This document shows, piece after piece, positions 15,076-25,005 of a stretch of 64,000 nt of DNA. The notes below the pieces were generated by a model. That model was not told the origin of the DNA. It saw only the letters and a list, made by a program, of their open reading frames with translations, and made no database searches. How positions within the stretch are numbered: the stretch's first letter is position 1; each line of letters opens with the position of its first letter. The position numbers and the translations under genes are program-made. Source of the stretch: JBOFSQ01 sp051651625 (GTDB lineage: Bacteria; Planctomycetota; Planctomycetia; Pirellulales; Thermoguttaceae); contig JBOFSQ010000036.1 in NCBI GenBank assembly GCA_051651625.1, positions 1 to 64,000 of the forward strand, given 5' to 3'.

Positions 15076-18000
15076 CTATGGTGTTGTCCGGTTGGTGTTG
15101 TTATTGTTGGTGCTGCCACCCGAACCGTTGACGTAGGTGTAGGTGCCGCCACTATCGACGGTGTTCAGACTCATCCCTGCGTTGGGGATGATGACGTAGC
15201 GTCGATCAGCCGTGGCCGAAGCACTAGTGTAAAACTGTAGGCCATCGGGAATCCACTCGATTTCTGGACGATACCCGACCGCACCACCACCCCAGTATGG
15301 ACGACGATAGCCGTAATACTCAAGCGGCGTAACGGAATCGCGTGACGCACCTGTCGGTTGATAACCCGTACCAGTCGTCAGACCGCTTGCGGCGGCGGAG
15401 TCGCTAATCTGTGCGTGAATCCCAGCATTGCTGGCGCGGTCAAGGAAGTCGGCTATTGCAGCACCTTCAAACGTCGCCGCCTGCGTTGCCAGCACCGAAG
15501 CGGTCGCCGTGGCGACAATCGCCTCGTCGAGCGGCTCCGTTCGACGCCCCGTCGGGACGTTAATGTCAACAGTCGCCCCATTCTTCGCCAGCTTGAAAAA
15601 CTTCGCTTGACTCACCGGTTTTCCGTTCTCCAGCGTCGTCAGCGAGATTTTGACGGAATCGTCCGTGACGCGACCATAGTCTTTGAGTATCGAGAGCTTG
15701 TAGTCGCCCGCGAAACCGACGGGACAAGTGTACGAGACTTTCGATTGCGTCGCCGTGGAACTCTCTTCCCAAACGCCACCACCAAGCGACCGTGGGGCGA
15801 GTGCCCAGCAGGTTGAACCGTTTGGCTCCGCCACGGCAATCGAGAGTAGCGCATCGCCCGTCCACTCGACCTCAATGACGCAGTCACGGCGCGATGCCTC
15901 CGCAAGAGCCGCAGCATATCGGGCGGCCTCTTTGTCCTTACCTTCACGCTTCCACATATCTTGAAGCGCAGCAGAAGCGTCCTGTGATTCTTGAACCAAA
16001 CGTTCGCCTTGTGTACCGTCCCACACCTGTCGCGCAATCGCCAGCGTAGTCCACTCAATCAGTTCTGCGTCACGATTTTCAACCGCAATACGGAGCAGAC
16101 GCATATACGGCGGACGCAGCGTCGGAGCCGCGCTGATAACCTGTTGATAGAGCGGAATTGCAGTTGCGCGGTCGCCGAGTCCGTCGGCGAACTGCGCGAT
16201 CAAAACAAGGTTCAGCGGATCGTTGCAAAGGTCGGCGGCGGAAAATATCGCGCGGGCGATCTCTTCCTGCGGCGCGTCGGCGACATAAAGCGATGTCGCA
16301 AGTGCTTCGTACATCCAAAGCTGCATCTGCTGGTGACGTAACGCCGACTCGATAATCGCAATGATGTTGCGATTCGCCTGAAGACCAGCGTCGCGCTTCG
16401 CAGCGTCTTGCCCCTTCTCCAATCCTGTTTTCGCCGTTCGCAACAACTTGCGAACAGTGTCTTGAACAAGAAGGCGTGACTGCTCGACAACACTTTCGTC
16501 TGACGATTCGATCTGCGCGAAATAGTTTTCCCACGCCGTTTCGGGATCGCTGTCGGTTAGCGACGGGAGCATTGGGCCAGTGATTGTCAGGTCGGCTGTT
16601 GAGGCCTCTTCGTCTGGAACGGAGTAGCGGTTTCCGCCACCCATGTTGTTCATGCCACCGCCCATACCGCCATAGTTACCGCCGCCCATACCACCGTTCA
16701 TTCCACCCATACCGCCATTCATTCCGCCCATACCGCCGTTCATTCCGTTCATGCCACCCATCATTCCGCCGCCCATCATTCCACCACCCATGCCACCCAT
16801 CTGCATCGAGAGGTCGAGGGCGTTGTAGACGCGCACGGGGCGATTCGTCGTTACCTTGAGTGTCTCTTCTGGGGCAAAGTAGAGCACCTGATCTTTGATG
16901 AAGTAACCAGCGTCCTTCTTACTCAAGAGGTTCTTGAGGATCGTGCTCAACTTCATGTTGTAGAACGTCTTACCTGTAGTGAGGAGTTCGGTGTCGAGCG
17001 TAAGTTCTTCACCCGTTGAGTCTTTCGGCAGTGGTGCAACGTCGGCATTGAAGGTGACGCGTGGGTTCTGCTTCCGTATCTCATCAATCAAATCTTGCAC
17101 CGTCGCACCATCACGCAGAACGAACTCCGTCATCGTGCGGTCGAGCATCTTGCGGATCGCCTTTTCGTTGGGGTCGGTGACGGTCAAGTCGTTGACTTCC
17201 CAGCGTTCTTTGCGATGTTCGGAGAGCCTACGCCACAGGTCGGCTTCGGGGTATGTGATCGGCGGTTCGTCAAGAACGGGGATGAACGACCGTTCTACAC
17301 TTTGAAGTCCTTCGACGAAACCGCGTTCGCGTTTGTACCGTAGTTCAATCGACTCGTCGATGTACTTCGTCGAGGCGGCGAGGAGTGCCGCAGCGGTGGC
17401 GGTTGGATCGTTCGGGACGATTTCGCTTGCCATTCGGGCGACCTGTTCGGCCACTGCATATTCGCGTGCCGACATCAGGTGAGAGTAGCGGTTGAAAATC
17501 TGATTGAGTTTTTCTGTCTTCCCTTCCAGCTCGGACAGTGCCCGCACACGATCATCGCGGCGTGCTTGACGAGTCGCTTCTTCGAGCTGCATACGTTCGT
17601 TGCGTTCCGCTTCGCGCTGGACGTGCTTGAGCTTACTGCCAAGTTTGTCGAGAAGCTGCTCGCGTTCATCGTCGCTGATTGAAGCGTTTTCGCGCACCAT
17701 CGCCATCGTCAAACGCAAGTCTTGCATTGTTTCTTTCGGAAACTTCGCTGTCCCCTTGTCGGCACGCTGTAACGCGACACTCACTTCCGTCGCAAGTTTT
17801 TGGACGCTGATATTCTTCGCACTGATGACCGAATCGACAAGCTGCGGAGCGACCGCATCGGCGGCACCAGCAGGCGTTGTCGGGGCGACAACTTCTTGAG
17901 CGACCTTGTCGTTGGGACTCGACGCAAGTATGTCGCGTGCTACGATCTGCGCATCGCCATCAACACCTACTTGTTGACCAAGACGGGCGGCATCGAGTTT

Positions 18001-19107
18001 CTGCTCTTCAGCGGCGGCAAAGTTGTCGCGGAAACCATCGAGCATCTCACGCCCAACTATCGGGAAGAACTCACCATCGGTTGAAGCGGCGATGTTGAAA
18101 AGTTGCCGAAGGTACGGACGATTTGAATAAGCGTCTGTGCCGGGAGCCACGTCCCATTCCATCTTGACTGTTACGCTCGGCGTTTTCCCTTGTAGTGCTA
18201 CGTCAACGGTTTCGAGCGGTTTTGACGTGCGTGCGACGACGAACGTTTCGCGGTCACTGCGAACTGGCGGAAGCGATTTTGGGAAGACTTCCCACGATGT
18301 CGGGAACGGCTGCGCCGCCGGGTCGAACCAAACGACTGTCGCGGTGGTGGAGCTTGCGAGTGCGTCTGCGACTTGCGTTACGGCCTGATTCTGCTGGGCC
18401 TGCTTTGTTGCGGCAAGTTGGTCGCGTGCCTTTTCTTCGGCGTCGCTTGCGATGGTTGCAAAGTCGATCAACACTCCGCCAGTGCTGTTCACGAGTGAAC
18501 CGAGAACGTCGTATTGAACTTGCGGACCGAGCGCACAAACCGTGAACGGAGCTTTGGAGTCGGTGAGAGTTTGAACTGCCTTCTGGAAGTTTTCGCGCTG
18601 GAGCGTTGTGGCCATGTTGCGTCCGTCACCGATGTAGACGACCGTGCGCTGCGCAGGTTTTTCGGTTGTGAAAACCGAACCGGCGGCGGCGACGCCAGCG
18701 GTTAAGTTGGTCGCTCCGAGTGGTACGCGACGCTGAAGAGCAGTGAGGGCGGCTTCGGCTTCGGTACTGGTTTTGGCGACTAGTCCGGGCGTCAATTTTA
18801 CGGCCTGTACATCGACCGCAATCACACTAACGCGGGTGTCGTTCGGCAGACGCTGTAGCGTCTCTTTGACCACCGCGAGTGCGTCGCTACGAAACTGCCC
18901 TGTCTGGCTCGCCGATGTATCGACGAGAAACACTACCTCATTCGGTAGCTTTGCATCAACTTGCGGCCCTTGCAGACCGAGTGCGATGTAACTATTTCCA
19001 TCGCTGGCGGTGTAGGCGTCGTAGGTCGGCGTCTCACCACGCACGGTTCCACCGACACACACAACCACTGCGAACACCGCCGCCACAACCATCTGGGACA
19101 ACTTCAT
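15076..19107 (-). CDS. Giant secreted VWA-domain protein with STN-like and Met/Gly-rich regions
   Basis: 1343 residues from the ATG at 19107, with GGAGAG 9 bases upstream. A signal peptide (about 1-25) is followed by a von Willebrand A domain: MIDAS VDTSAS near residue 62, an SXNLTAG segment, and a VYIGDGR strand. Then come long helical/coiled regions. At about 659-745 there is a segment resembling the STN/secretin short domain (VQDLIDEIRKQNPRVTFNAD ... LKNLLSKKDAGYFIKDQVLYFA). A Met/Gly/Asn-rich run follows at about 766-822, then a tetratricopeptide-like helical part, and near the C-terminus the planctomycete motif PEIEWIPDGLQFYTSASATADRRYV. It is probably periplasmic or envelope-bound. The function is unknown. 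Confidence 0.8.
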   Translation of the reverse strand: MKLSQMVVAAVFAVVVCVGGTVRGETPTYDAYTASDGNSYIALGLQGPQVDAKLPNEVVFLVDTSASQTGQFRSDALAVVKETLQRLPNDTRVSVIAVDVQAVKLTPGLVAKTSTEAEAALTALQRRVPLGATNLTAGVAAAGSVFTTEKPAQRTVVYIGDGRNMATTLQRENFQKAVQTLTDSKAPFTVCALGPQVQYDVLGSLVNSTGGVLIDFATIASDAEEKARDQLAATKQAQQNQAVTQVADALASSTTATVVWFDPAAQPFPTSWEVFPKSLPPVRSDRETFVVARTSKPLETVDVALQGKTPSVTVKMEWDVAPGTDAYSNRPYLRQLFNIAASTDGEFFPIVGREMLDGFRDNFAAAEEQKLDAARLGQQVGVDGDAQIVARDILASSPNDKVAQEVVAPTTPAGAADAVAPQLVDSVISAKNISVQKLATEVSVALQRADKGTAKFPKETMQDLRLTMAMVRENASISDDEREQLLDKLGSKLKHVQREAERNERMQLEEATRQARRDDRVRALSELEGKTEKLNQIFNRYSHLMSAREYAVAEQVARMASEIVPNDPTATAAALLAASTKYIDESIELRYKRERGFVEGLQSVERSFIPVLDEPPITYPEADLWRRLSEHRKERWEVNDLTVTDPNEKAIRKMLDRTMTEFVLRDGATVQDLIDEIRKQNPRVTFNADVAPLPKDSTGEELTLDTELLTTGKTFYNMKLSTILKNLLSKKDAGYFIKDQVLYFAPEETLKVTTNRPVRVYNALDLSMQMGGMGGGMMGGGMMGGMNGMNGGMGGMNGGMGGMNGGMGGGNYGGMGGGMNNMGGGNRYSVPDEEASTADLTITGPMLPSLTDSDPETAWENYFAQIESSDESVVEQSRLLVQDTVRKLLRTAKTGLEKGQDAAKRDAGLQANRNIIAIIESALRHQQMQLWMYEALATSLYVADAPQEEIARAIFSAADLCNDPLNLVLIAQFADGLGDRATAIPLYQQVISAAPTLRPPYMRLLRIAVENRDAELIEWTTLAIARQVWDGTQGERLVQESQDASAALQDMWKREGKDKEAARYAAALAEASRRDCVIEVEWTGDALLSIAVAEPNGSTCWALAPRSLGGGVWEESSTATQSKVSYTCPVGFAGDYKLSILKDYGRVTDDSVKISLTTLENGKPVSQAKFFKLAKNGATVDINVPTGRRTEPLDEAIVATATASVLATQAATFEGAAIADFLDRASNAGIHAQISDSAAASGLTTGTGYQPTGASRDSVTPLEYYGYRRPYWGGGAVGYRPEIEWIPDGLQFYTSASATADRRYVIIPNAGMSLNTVDSGGTYTYVNGSGGSTNNNNTNRTTP

Positions 19108-19224
19108 AAGACTTCTCTCCGCTAGTAAAGTGGAACTCTTCTCGTCGTTTGAACGCAACGAAACTCGACCGAACTGGCCTCGCCATTCCGCTCAATGTGC
19201 AGAACACCGAACCTGCTTCTGCGT

Positions 19225-19253
19225 AGTTTAGCCTATTTTCCCGTTCTTATCAA
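19225..19253 (-). promoter_or_regulatory. Putative promoter for the VWA gene
   Basis: On the minus strand, TTGATA (19253-19248), a 17-base spacer, then TAAACT (19230-19225), about 118 bases before the ATG at 19107. The rest of the 398-base spacer up to 19505 shows only the palindrome AACCGTGAACGGTT at 19438-19451. Confidence 0.45.
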
Positions 19254-19505
19254 GACCAGTTTTTTGGGACAATCCAAAAAACTCGTCCCACCGTCCCAGT
19301 CGCCCGCTTTCGCGCGGTGACAAAAACGCCCCGTGCGCGCGTCTTGCGTGCCCCCTACGATTTTCCATTGTCGCAGTTACAATGTCACGTCATGAGTGAT
19401 GGACGTTTGCAAACGCCGATGCAGGAATGACGAAACGAACCGTGAACGGTTACGAAAAGTTTAGCCGACATCTTTAGCCCGACAACCTCACGAAAGGCAA
19501 TTCCC

Positions 19506-22500
19506 ATGAAACGATTCTTTCTGACATTTGTGATGGCGTGTCTCGCAGCGGCGACTGTTCACGCTGGCGAGTTCACTATCGACGCCTTCGCGTTTGATCG
19601 CGGAAACTTCGCGGTCTTTCAAGACAACTACCGTAACGGCGGGCCAGTCATCATTGCCAACGGGAGCGGCTCGCCAGCAACCGTGGAGTACGACATCCCG
19701 TTCCCCGTCGCGGGTGAGTACACGCTGTCGGTATTCGTGGCGGCGGCGGAAAAGCGTCCGCTCACCGTGTTCGTTGACGGTAACGAAGTCGGAACAATCT
19801 GCAACGACAAGTTAACGCCTTCGTGGAACTCTATCGACGCAACATGGGACGCACCGATCAAACTCAACATCGCCGGCGCCAAAACGCACACAGTTAAACT
19901 GGTGAGTGCGTCAGGTCCGCCACCACACGTCGCGTCGCTGAAGTTCGTCACCGATGCACCGTTCCCCGATGGCTGGACGCTCGTTCGTCCCAAAGCGAAA
20001 ACGTTGCCGGTCATCGTCGCACCGTCGCACACCGGTTACGATTTGCGAAGTGCCGCTCTGCCGAATCCCGCCGCGATACGCCGTGCCATCGACGACCTCA
20101 TCGTCACATTCGGTACGCAATATCCGAACGGTAAAGCGTTTCTTGATGAACTCTCCGCACTCGAAAAGAAATCGCAGCGCGACGACTTTGGCGACATCCG
20201 CAACGAACTCGCCGACCTCCAACGTCGCGCGGTCTTCATCGAAAATCCAGTCATCGACTTTGAAACGCTCATCTGCATAAGACGCAACCAAAAAGGGGAC
20301 CGCGGCGGATTCCCGCAAAACTGGGAAAGTTACTCCAGCATCGCTCGCAGCGGATTCGACGACGCCATCGTCGCATTCCCAATTCGCAAACCAGAGTCGC
20401 CACTCGTCATGCTCTACATGCCGCCGCGCGACACCATCGTCACCGATCTCGATCTCGACTTCGATGCCTCACGACTCATGTTCTCCGCAGTCGGCGACAA
20501 CGGTCGCTATCACATTTTCGAAGCGAAAATCCCAAGCATCACTTCCATCGACGACACCGTTTCCGCAACGAAAGTGTCAGTACCACAACTCGCACCGAAC
20601 CAACTCACCAGCGGCGACAGCCAACTCGATTTCTACGACTCGTGTTACCTCCCCGACGGACGAATCATTCTCACAAACACCGCGTCAATGACGGGCGTTC
20701 CGTGCGTCGCTGGATCGTCGCACGTCGCCAATCTCTTTCTCTTCGATCCGCAGTCAACAGAACCGATGCGACAACTCGGTTTCGATCAAGAACACAACTG
20801 GTGTCCCGAAGTTCTCAACAATGGTCGCGTTCTCTACTCGCGATGGGAATACGCCGACACACCACACTCCAACACGCGACTCCTCTTTAACTGCAACCCC
20901 GACGGCACTTCGCAACTTGAGTTTTACGGAAGCAATTCGTACTGGCCAACGTCGGTCTTCTACGCTCGCCCGCTGCCGAATCACCCAACGCAAGTCATCT
21001 GCGTCGTCGGCGGACACCACGACAACGGTCGCGTCGGCGAACTCGTTATTCTCGATCCCGCGATAAGCCGCTACGAAGCGGAAGGCGCGGTGCAACGGAT
21101 TCCGGGGTTCGGCAAAAAAGTCGAGACGATTGTTTCCGACGGTCTCACGCGCAACAGCTACCCAAAGTTTGCGCACCCGATGCCGCTGTCGGACAAGTAT
21201 TTTCTCGTCACCGCAAAACCGTCGCCGTCGTCGCTGTTTGGGATTTACCTCGTTGACGTTTTCGACAACGTGATTTTGGTGAAAGAACTTGCGGAAAATC
21301 TTCTGGTCGAACCGACGCCGCTGCGAACGAGAGTTCGTCCACCGATCATTCCCGACAAAGTTGACCTCGCGCGCGACGACGCCGAGATTTACATCAGCGA
21401 CATTCTCGGCGGTGCGGGGCTTGAAGGCGTGCCGCGTGGCGTGGTGAAGTCGCTGCGAGTTTTCACTTATCACTTCGCGTATCACGGCACCGGCGGACTC
21501 TACGGCTCGGTCGGGCAAGACGGGCCGTGGGACGTGCGCGGCGTCTTGGGAACGGTGCCGGTCGAGGACGACGGAAGCGTGCTGTTCCGCGCACCGGCGA
21601 ACGTGCCGATTGGTGTTCTTCCGCTCGATGCGAACGGTCAAGCGTTGCAACTGATGCGAAGCTGGATGACCGCAATGCCCGGCGAGTTTTTGCAGTGCAA
21701 CGGTTGTCACGAGCCGCAAAACACCGCTCCGCCAAACTCCGCGCGACACACGCTCGCACTCCGCAAAGGTGCGTCCGAAATCGTGCCGTGGAACAATCCG
21801 AATGCGTCCGCGCAAACACTTCTCGGTCAACTCAACGTTCGCGGTTTTGCGTTCCAGAACGAAGTTCAACCGATTTTGGATCGACACTGTGTCGAGTGTC
21901 ACAACGGTGAAGGCGAGAAGACTGCCGACGTTGCGCACGTCAACGATCATCCTGTCGGAACTTCTCGCGACGGAAAACCGTTTGCAATTAACTTGCGTGG
22001 CGATCAAATGGTTGAAGGTTGGTCGTCGGAAATTGCTGGTAGCACTTGGGTCGGTACGGGCGGGAAGTGGTCGGTCGGTTACGACAATCTTCAGCGATTC
22101 GTGCGGCGTCCGGGGATCGAGAGCGACTACCAAATGTTTGTGCCGATGGAGTACGCTGCGAACACGACGGAGCTTGTACAAATCTTGCGTGCGGGGCACT
22201 ACGGAGTTTCGCTCTCGGCTGACGAGTGGCAGAAACTGTTAACGTGGATCGACATGAACGCTCCATATCACGGCAACTGGAGCGACATGAATAAGAACGC
22301 TTCACTCGCCAACATCGCGCGCCAACGAATCGACTTCGCCAAACTGTACGGCGGCGAAGCGGTTGATTTTGAGGGTGCGGCAACACCGCCGCCGCCCGCC
22401 GAAGTGAAACTCAACGCCTTCGCACGGCTACTGCTGCGCATCGCCGAGACTATACCTGATGCGCCAACACAAGTGATGTGTGTCGTCGCACCGTCTACCG

Positions 22501-23294
22501 AGTCCACGCCGTCCACAATGGTTCTCGGCGGAATCGAGTTCGTTCGCATTCCCACCGGGCGCATCGAGAAACGCGCCCGCGATCATTGGTCAGCTGTCAC
22601 GATTGAAAAACCGTTCTGGATTTCGTCGCGTGAGATCACGAACGGTGAGTTCCGCGAGTTCGATCCGTCACACAAAGCGCATCGAGAGTCACGGATGGCG
22701 TATCAGTTTGGTCGGCGCGGTTACGATGTCGATGACGACGACTTGCCAGCGGTGCGGGTTTCGTGGCGTCAAGCGAACGACTACGCAGCGTGGTTATCGG
22801 CGCAAACCGGAAAGAACGTATCACTGCCGAACGAATTTGAGTGGGAGTGGGCGGCGCGTGGCGGACACGATACGCCGTTTTGGTTTGGCGATCTTGATAC
22901 CGACTTCGCCGCGTTTGAAAATCTCGGCGACGTTCGGCTCAAAGAGTTTGTCGCGTGTACGACACACGGAAACTACACGAGCGTTCGGCTCATTGAGAAT
23001 CCGAATCCGTTTGACGACCGTTTTCCGAAAGACGAACGTTTCGACGACGGCCATTTCTTGCAGACGAAGCCAGCGAGTTACGCGGCGAATCCGTTCGGGG
23101 TTTTCGACGTTCACGGCAATGTTGCGGAGTGGACATCGTCCGTTCGCGGCGAAGGTTCGGACGCGGTTGCGACCGTATGCGGCGGCAGTTGGTACGACCG
23201 CCCGTACCGCGGCACCGCCGACTTCCGCAGATACTATCCGACTTACCAGAAGGTGTACAAAGTCGGTATTCGGCTGGTTGTGAGAGAACCATAA
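19506..23294 (+). CDS. Secreted HzsA-like protein with two CxxCH heme motifs and C-terminal FGE/SUMF1 domain
   Basis: 1262 residues, signal peptide 1-20 (cleavage near VHA-GEF). The N-terminal beta domain (about 25-150) looks like a carbohydrate-binding or jelly-roll module. The middle, from LICIRRNQKGDRGGFPQNWESY to about 700, resembles the hydrazine synthase alpha family found widely in planctomycetes as HzsA-related proteins. Two c-type heme sites follow: CNGCH at residue 731 and CVECH at residue 795. From about 1007 there is a formylglycine-generating-enzyme/SUMF1-like domain: VRIPTGR, ISSREITNGEFREF, VSWRQANDYAAWLSAQTG, LPNEFEWEWAARGG and GNVAEWT. A role in hydrazine synthesis is not implied, because the anammox gene neighbours are absent. 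Confidence 0.85.
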   Translation: MKRFFLTFVMACLAAATVHAGEFTIDAFAFDRGNFAVFQDNYRNGGPVIIANGSGSPATVEYDIPFPVAGEYTLSVFVAAAEKRPLTVFVDGNEVGTICNDKLTPSWNSIDATWDAPIKLNIAGAKTHTVKLVSASGPPPHVASLKFVTDAPFPDGWTLVRPKAKTLPVIVAPSHTGYDLRSAALPNPAAIRRAIDDLIVTFGTQYPNGKAFLDELSALEKKSQRDDFGDIRNELADLQRRAVFIENPVIDFETLICIRRNQKGDRGGFPQNWESYSSIARSGFDDAIVAFPIRKPESPLVMLYMPPRDTIVTDLDLDFDASRLMFSAVGDNGRYHIFEAKIPSITSIDDTVSATKVSVPQLAPNQLTSGDSQLDFYDSCYLPDGRIILTNTASMTGVPCVAGSSHVANLFLFDPQSTEPMRQLGFDQEHNWCPEVLNNGRVLYSRWEYADTPHSNTRLLFNCNPDGTSQLEFYGSNSYWPTSVFYARPLPNHPTQVICVVGGHHDNGRVGELVILDPAISRYEAEGAVQRIPGFGKKVETIVSDGLTRNSYPKFAHPMPLSDKYFLVTAKPSPSSLFGIYLVDVFDNVILVKELAENLLVEPTPLRTRVRPPIIPDKVDLARDDAEIYISDILGGAGLEGVPRGVVKSLRVFTYHFAYHGTGGLYGSVGQDGPWDVRGVLGTVPVEDDGSVLFRAPANVPIGVLPLDANGQALQLMRSWMTAMPGEFLQCNGCHEPQNTAPPNSARHTLALRKGASEIVPWNNPNASAQTLLGQLNVRGFAFQNEVQPILDRHCVECHNGEGEKTADVAHVNDHPVGTSRDGKPFAINLRGDQMVEGWSSEIAGSTWVGTGGKWSVGYDNLQRFVRRPGIESDYQMFVPMEYAANTTELVQILRAGHYGVSLSADEWQKLLTWIDMNAPYHGNWSDMNKNASLANIARQRIDFAKLYGGEAVDFEGAATPPPPAEVKLNAFARLLLRIAETIPDAPTQVMCVVAPSTESTPSTMVLGGIEFVRIPTGRIEKRARDHWSAVTIEKPFWISSREITNGEFREFDPSHKAHRESRMAYQFGRRGYDVDDDDLPAVRVSWRQANDYAAWLSAQTGKNVSLPNEFEWEWAARGGHDTPFWFGDLDTDFAAFENLGDVRLKEFVACTTHGNYTSVRLIENPNPFDDRFPKDERFDDGHFLQTKPASYAANPFGVFDVHGNVAEWTSSVRGEGSDAVATVCGGSWYDRPYRGTADFRRYYPTYQKVYKVGIRLVVREP

Positions 23295-23413
23295 GAGTGG
23301 GTTCATGGACCGCCAGCGGTCCTCGCCGCGTTTTTTCTTGACGCCCTCATTGTCAAGGTGCGTGTTTTCGGGATAATACGCGGCCTCTCTTTTTGCCCGT
23401 CCCTCACGTTCTT

Positions 23414-24901
23414 ATGTTTGCAGCTCTTCACGACAGTATCTTTTCCGCCGTGCGATTCCTTCGCGGGCGTGCTCGTCTCACCGAGGCGAACATGCGCGAG
23501 GGACTGGAGATGGTGCGCCAATCGCTGCTTGAGGCCGATGTCGCCCTCCCAGTCGTGCAGAGTTTCATGGAGCGTGTCTCCGAGCGCGCACTCGGCGAGA
23601 AGGTGATGAAACTTCTCGACCCCACCGAGCAGCTCATCAGTATCGTCAAAGAAGAACTGAACGAGATTCTTGGGGCCGATAACGAACCGTTTGACTTGAA
23701 AAAGCCAGTCGCGGTTGTGATGCTGTGCGGTTTGCAAGGTAGCGGAAAAACGACGACGTGCGGAAAACTCGCATCGTGGCTAATCAAACGCGAACGGCGA
23801 CCGATGCTCGTCGCCGCCGACTTGCAGCGTCCCGCCGCCATCGACCAACTTGAGACGCTCGGTAAAACGCTCGGCATTCCCGTTCACGCCGACCGTACAA
23901 ACAAAGACCCCGTTGCAGTTTGCCGCGCCGCTGTTGAACTAGCCAAAAAGAGCGATGTCGATGTCATTATTCTCGACACCGCTGGTCGGCTTCACATAGA
24001 CGCCGAACTGATGACGCAGCTCTCGCAAATCGAGAGTCAGGTACAACCCGATCACGTCTTGTTCGTTGTCGATGCGATGACGGGTCAAGATGCCGTTCGC
24101 AGTGCGCAGGCGTTTCACGATGCCCTCGACCTCGACGGCATCATCATGACCAAACTCGATGGTGACACCCGTGGCGGTGCCGCTCTGTCTGTGCGCAAAG
24201 TGACGGGCGTTCCGATTCGGTTTGTCGGGACGGGCGAGGTGATGGACGCTCTCGAAGAGTTCCATCCCAGCCGGATGGTTTCGCGTATTTTGGGGATGGG
24301 CGATATGCTCACCCTCATCGAGCAGGCACACGAAAAACTCAACCGTGAAGAACTTGAAAAGAGCCAGAGTCGCCTGATGAAAGGCGAGTTCACGCTCGAC
24401 GATTTCCGGTCGCAAATGACGCAAGCGCGGCGGCTCGGAAGTTTCAGTAAAATACTTTCGTTTATGCCGGGGTTTGGTCAACTTGGCAAACTGCTGCAAG
24501 AAACGCAGTCACAGAGCGGTACCGACTTCGACGCCGAGATGCGACGCGTCGGCGGAATCATCGACGCTATGACGCCAAACGAGCGGCGCGACCCGCGCGT
24601 GATCGACACGTCGCGGCGGACGAGAATCGCGCGCGGTGCTGGATGCGAGCCGCACGAAGTCAGCAAGTTGATCAAATCGTTTCTGCCGATGGCTGATATG
24701 ATGCGGTCGCTTTCGGGCGGCGGTATGAGCGACATGTCGAAAATCCAAACGATGCTCGCGCAAGCCAAGGCGGCGGTTGACAACCCAACCGGTCATCATT
24801 CGCTCGTAACCAAAAAGGGGACGGGAAAACGTCTCACCCCAAAAGAACGTGCCGAAGCAAAAAAACGCCGCGAAAAAGAGAAGAAGAAAAAGAAAAAGTG
24901 A
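23414..24901 (+). CDS. ffh: Signal recognition particle protein (SRP54)
   Basis: 495 residues from the ATG at 23414. The GTPase binds the 4.5S RNA and signal peptides and delivers nascent chains to FtsY. N domain: LTEANMREGLEMVRQSLLEADVALPVV. G domain: GLQGSGKTTT (G1), DLQRPAAIDQL, DTAGRLHID (G3), TKLDGDTRGGAALS (G4 and closing loop), GTGE. The Met-rich M domain follows (LGMGDMLTLIE..., SFMPGFGQ, and the RNA-binding helix with SRRTRIARGAG, then a gap-rich MADMMRSLSGGGMSDM). The tail is lysine-rich. It heads the ffh-rpsP-trmD-rplS cluster. The start with MFAALHDSIF matches the family. Confidence 0.96.
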   Translation: MFAALHDSIFSAVRFLRGRARLTEANMREGLEMVRQSLLEADVALPVVQSFMERVSERALGEKVMKLLDPTEQLISIVKEELNEILGADNEPFDLKKPVAVVMLCGLQGSGKTTTCGKLASWLIKRERRPMLVAADLQRPAAIDQLETLGKTLGIPVHADRTNKDPVAVCRAAVELAKKSDVDVIILDTAGRLHIDAELMTQLSQIESQVQPDHVLFVVDAMTGQDAVRSAQAFHDALDLDGIIMTKLDGDTRGGAALSVRKVTGVPIRFVGTGEVMDALEEFHPSRMVSRILGMGDMLTLIEQAHEKLNREELEKSQSRLMKGEFTLDDFRSQMTQARRLGSFSKILSFMPGFGQLGKLLQETQSQSGTDFDAEMRRVGGIIDAMTPNERRDPRVIDTSRRTRIARGAGCEPHEVSKLIKSFLPMADMMRSLSGGGMSDMSKIQTMLAQAKAAVDNPTGHHSLVTKKGTGKRLTPKERAEAKKRREKEKKKKKK

Positions 24902-25005
24902 ACGTTCGGGAACGCGGGCGAGATGCCTGTGTTCCAAGCAAACCGCCTTGCCTAGATTCCCGCCTGCGCGGGAATGACGAAACCTAACCCGTAGGAGTTT
25001 TCACA

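Noticed and set aside
15358..15816. Plus-strand open frames inside the VWA gene
   Set aside because: They are shadows of the minus-strand gene: no domains, no start signal.
20754..22199. A 481-residue minus-strand open frame inside the HzsA-like gene
   Set aside because: Composition is Arg/Val-rich, as expected of an antisense frame of a GC-rich gene; no motif; the plus-strand gene is clear.
19506..23294. Evidence of anammox metabolism
   Set aside because: HzsA-like proteins are widespread in planctomycetes; hzsB, hzsC and hydrazine dehydrogenase are not here.
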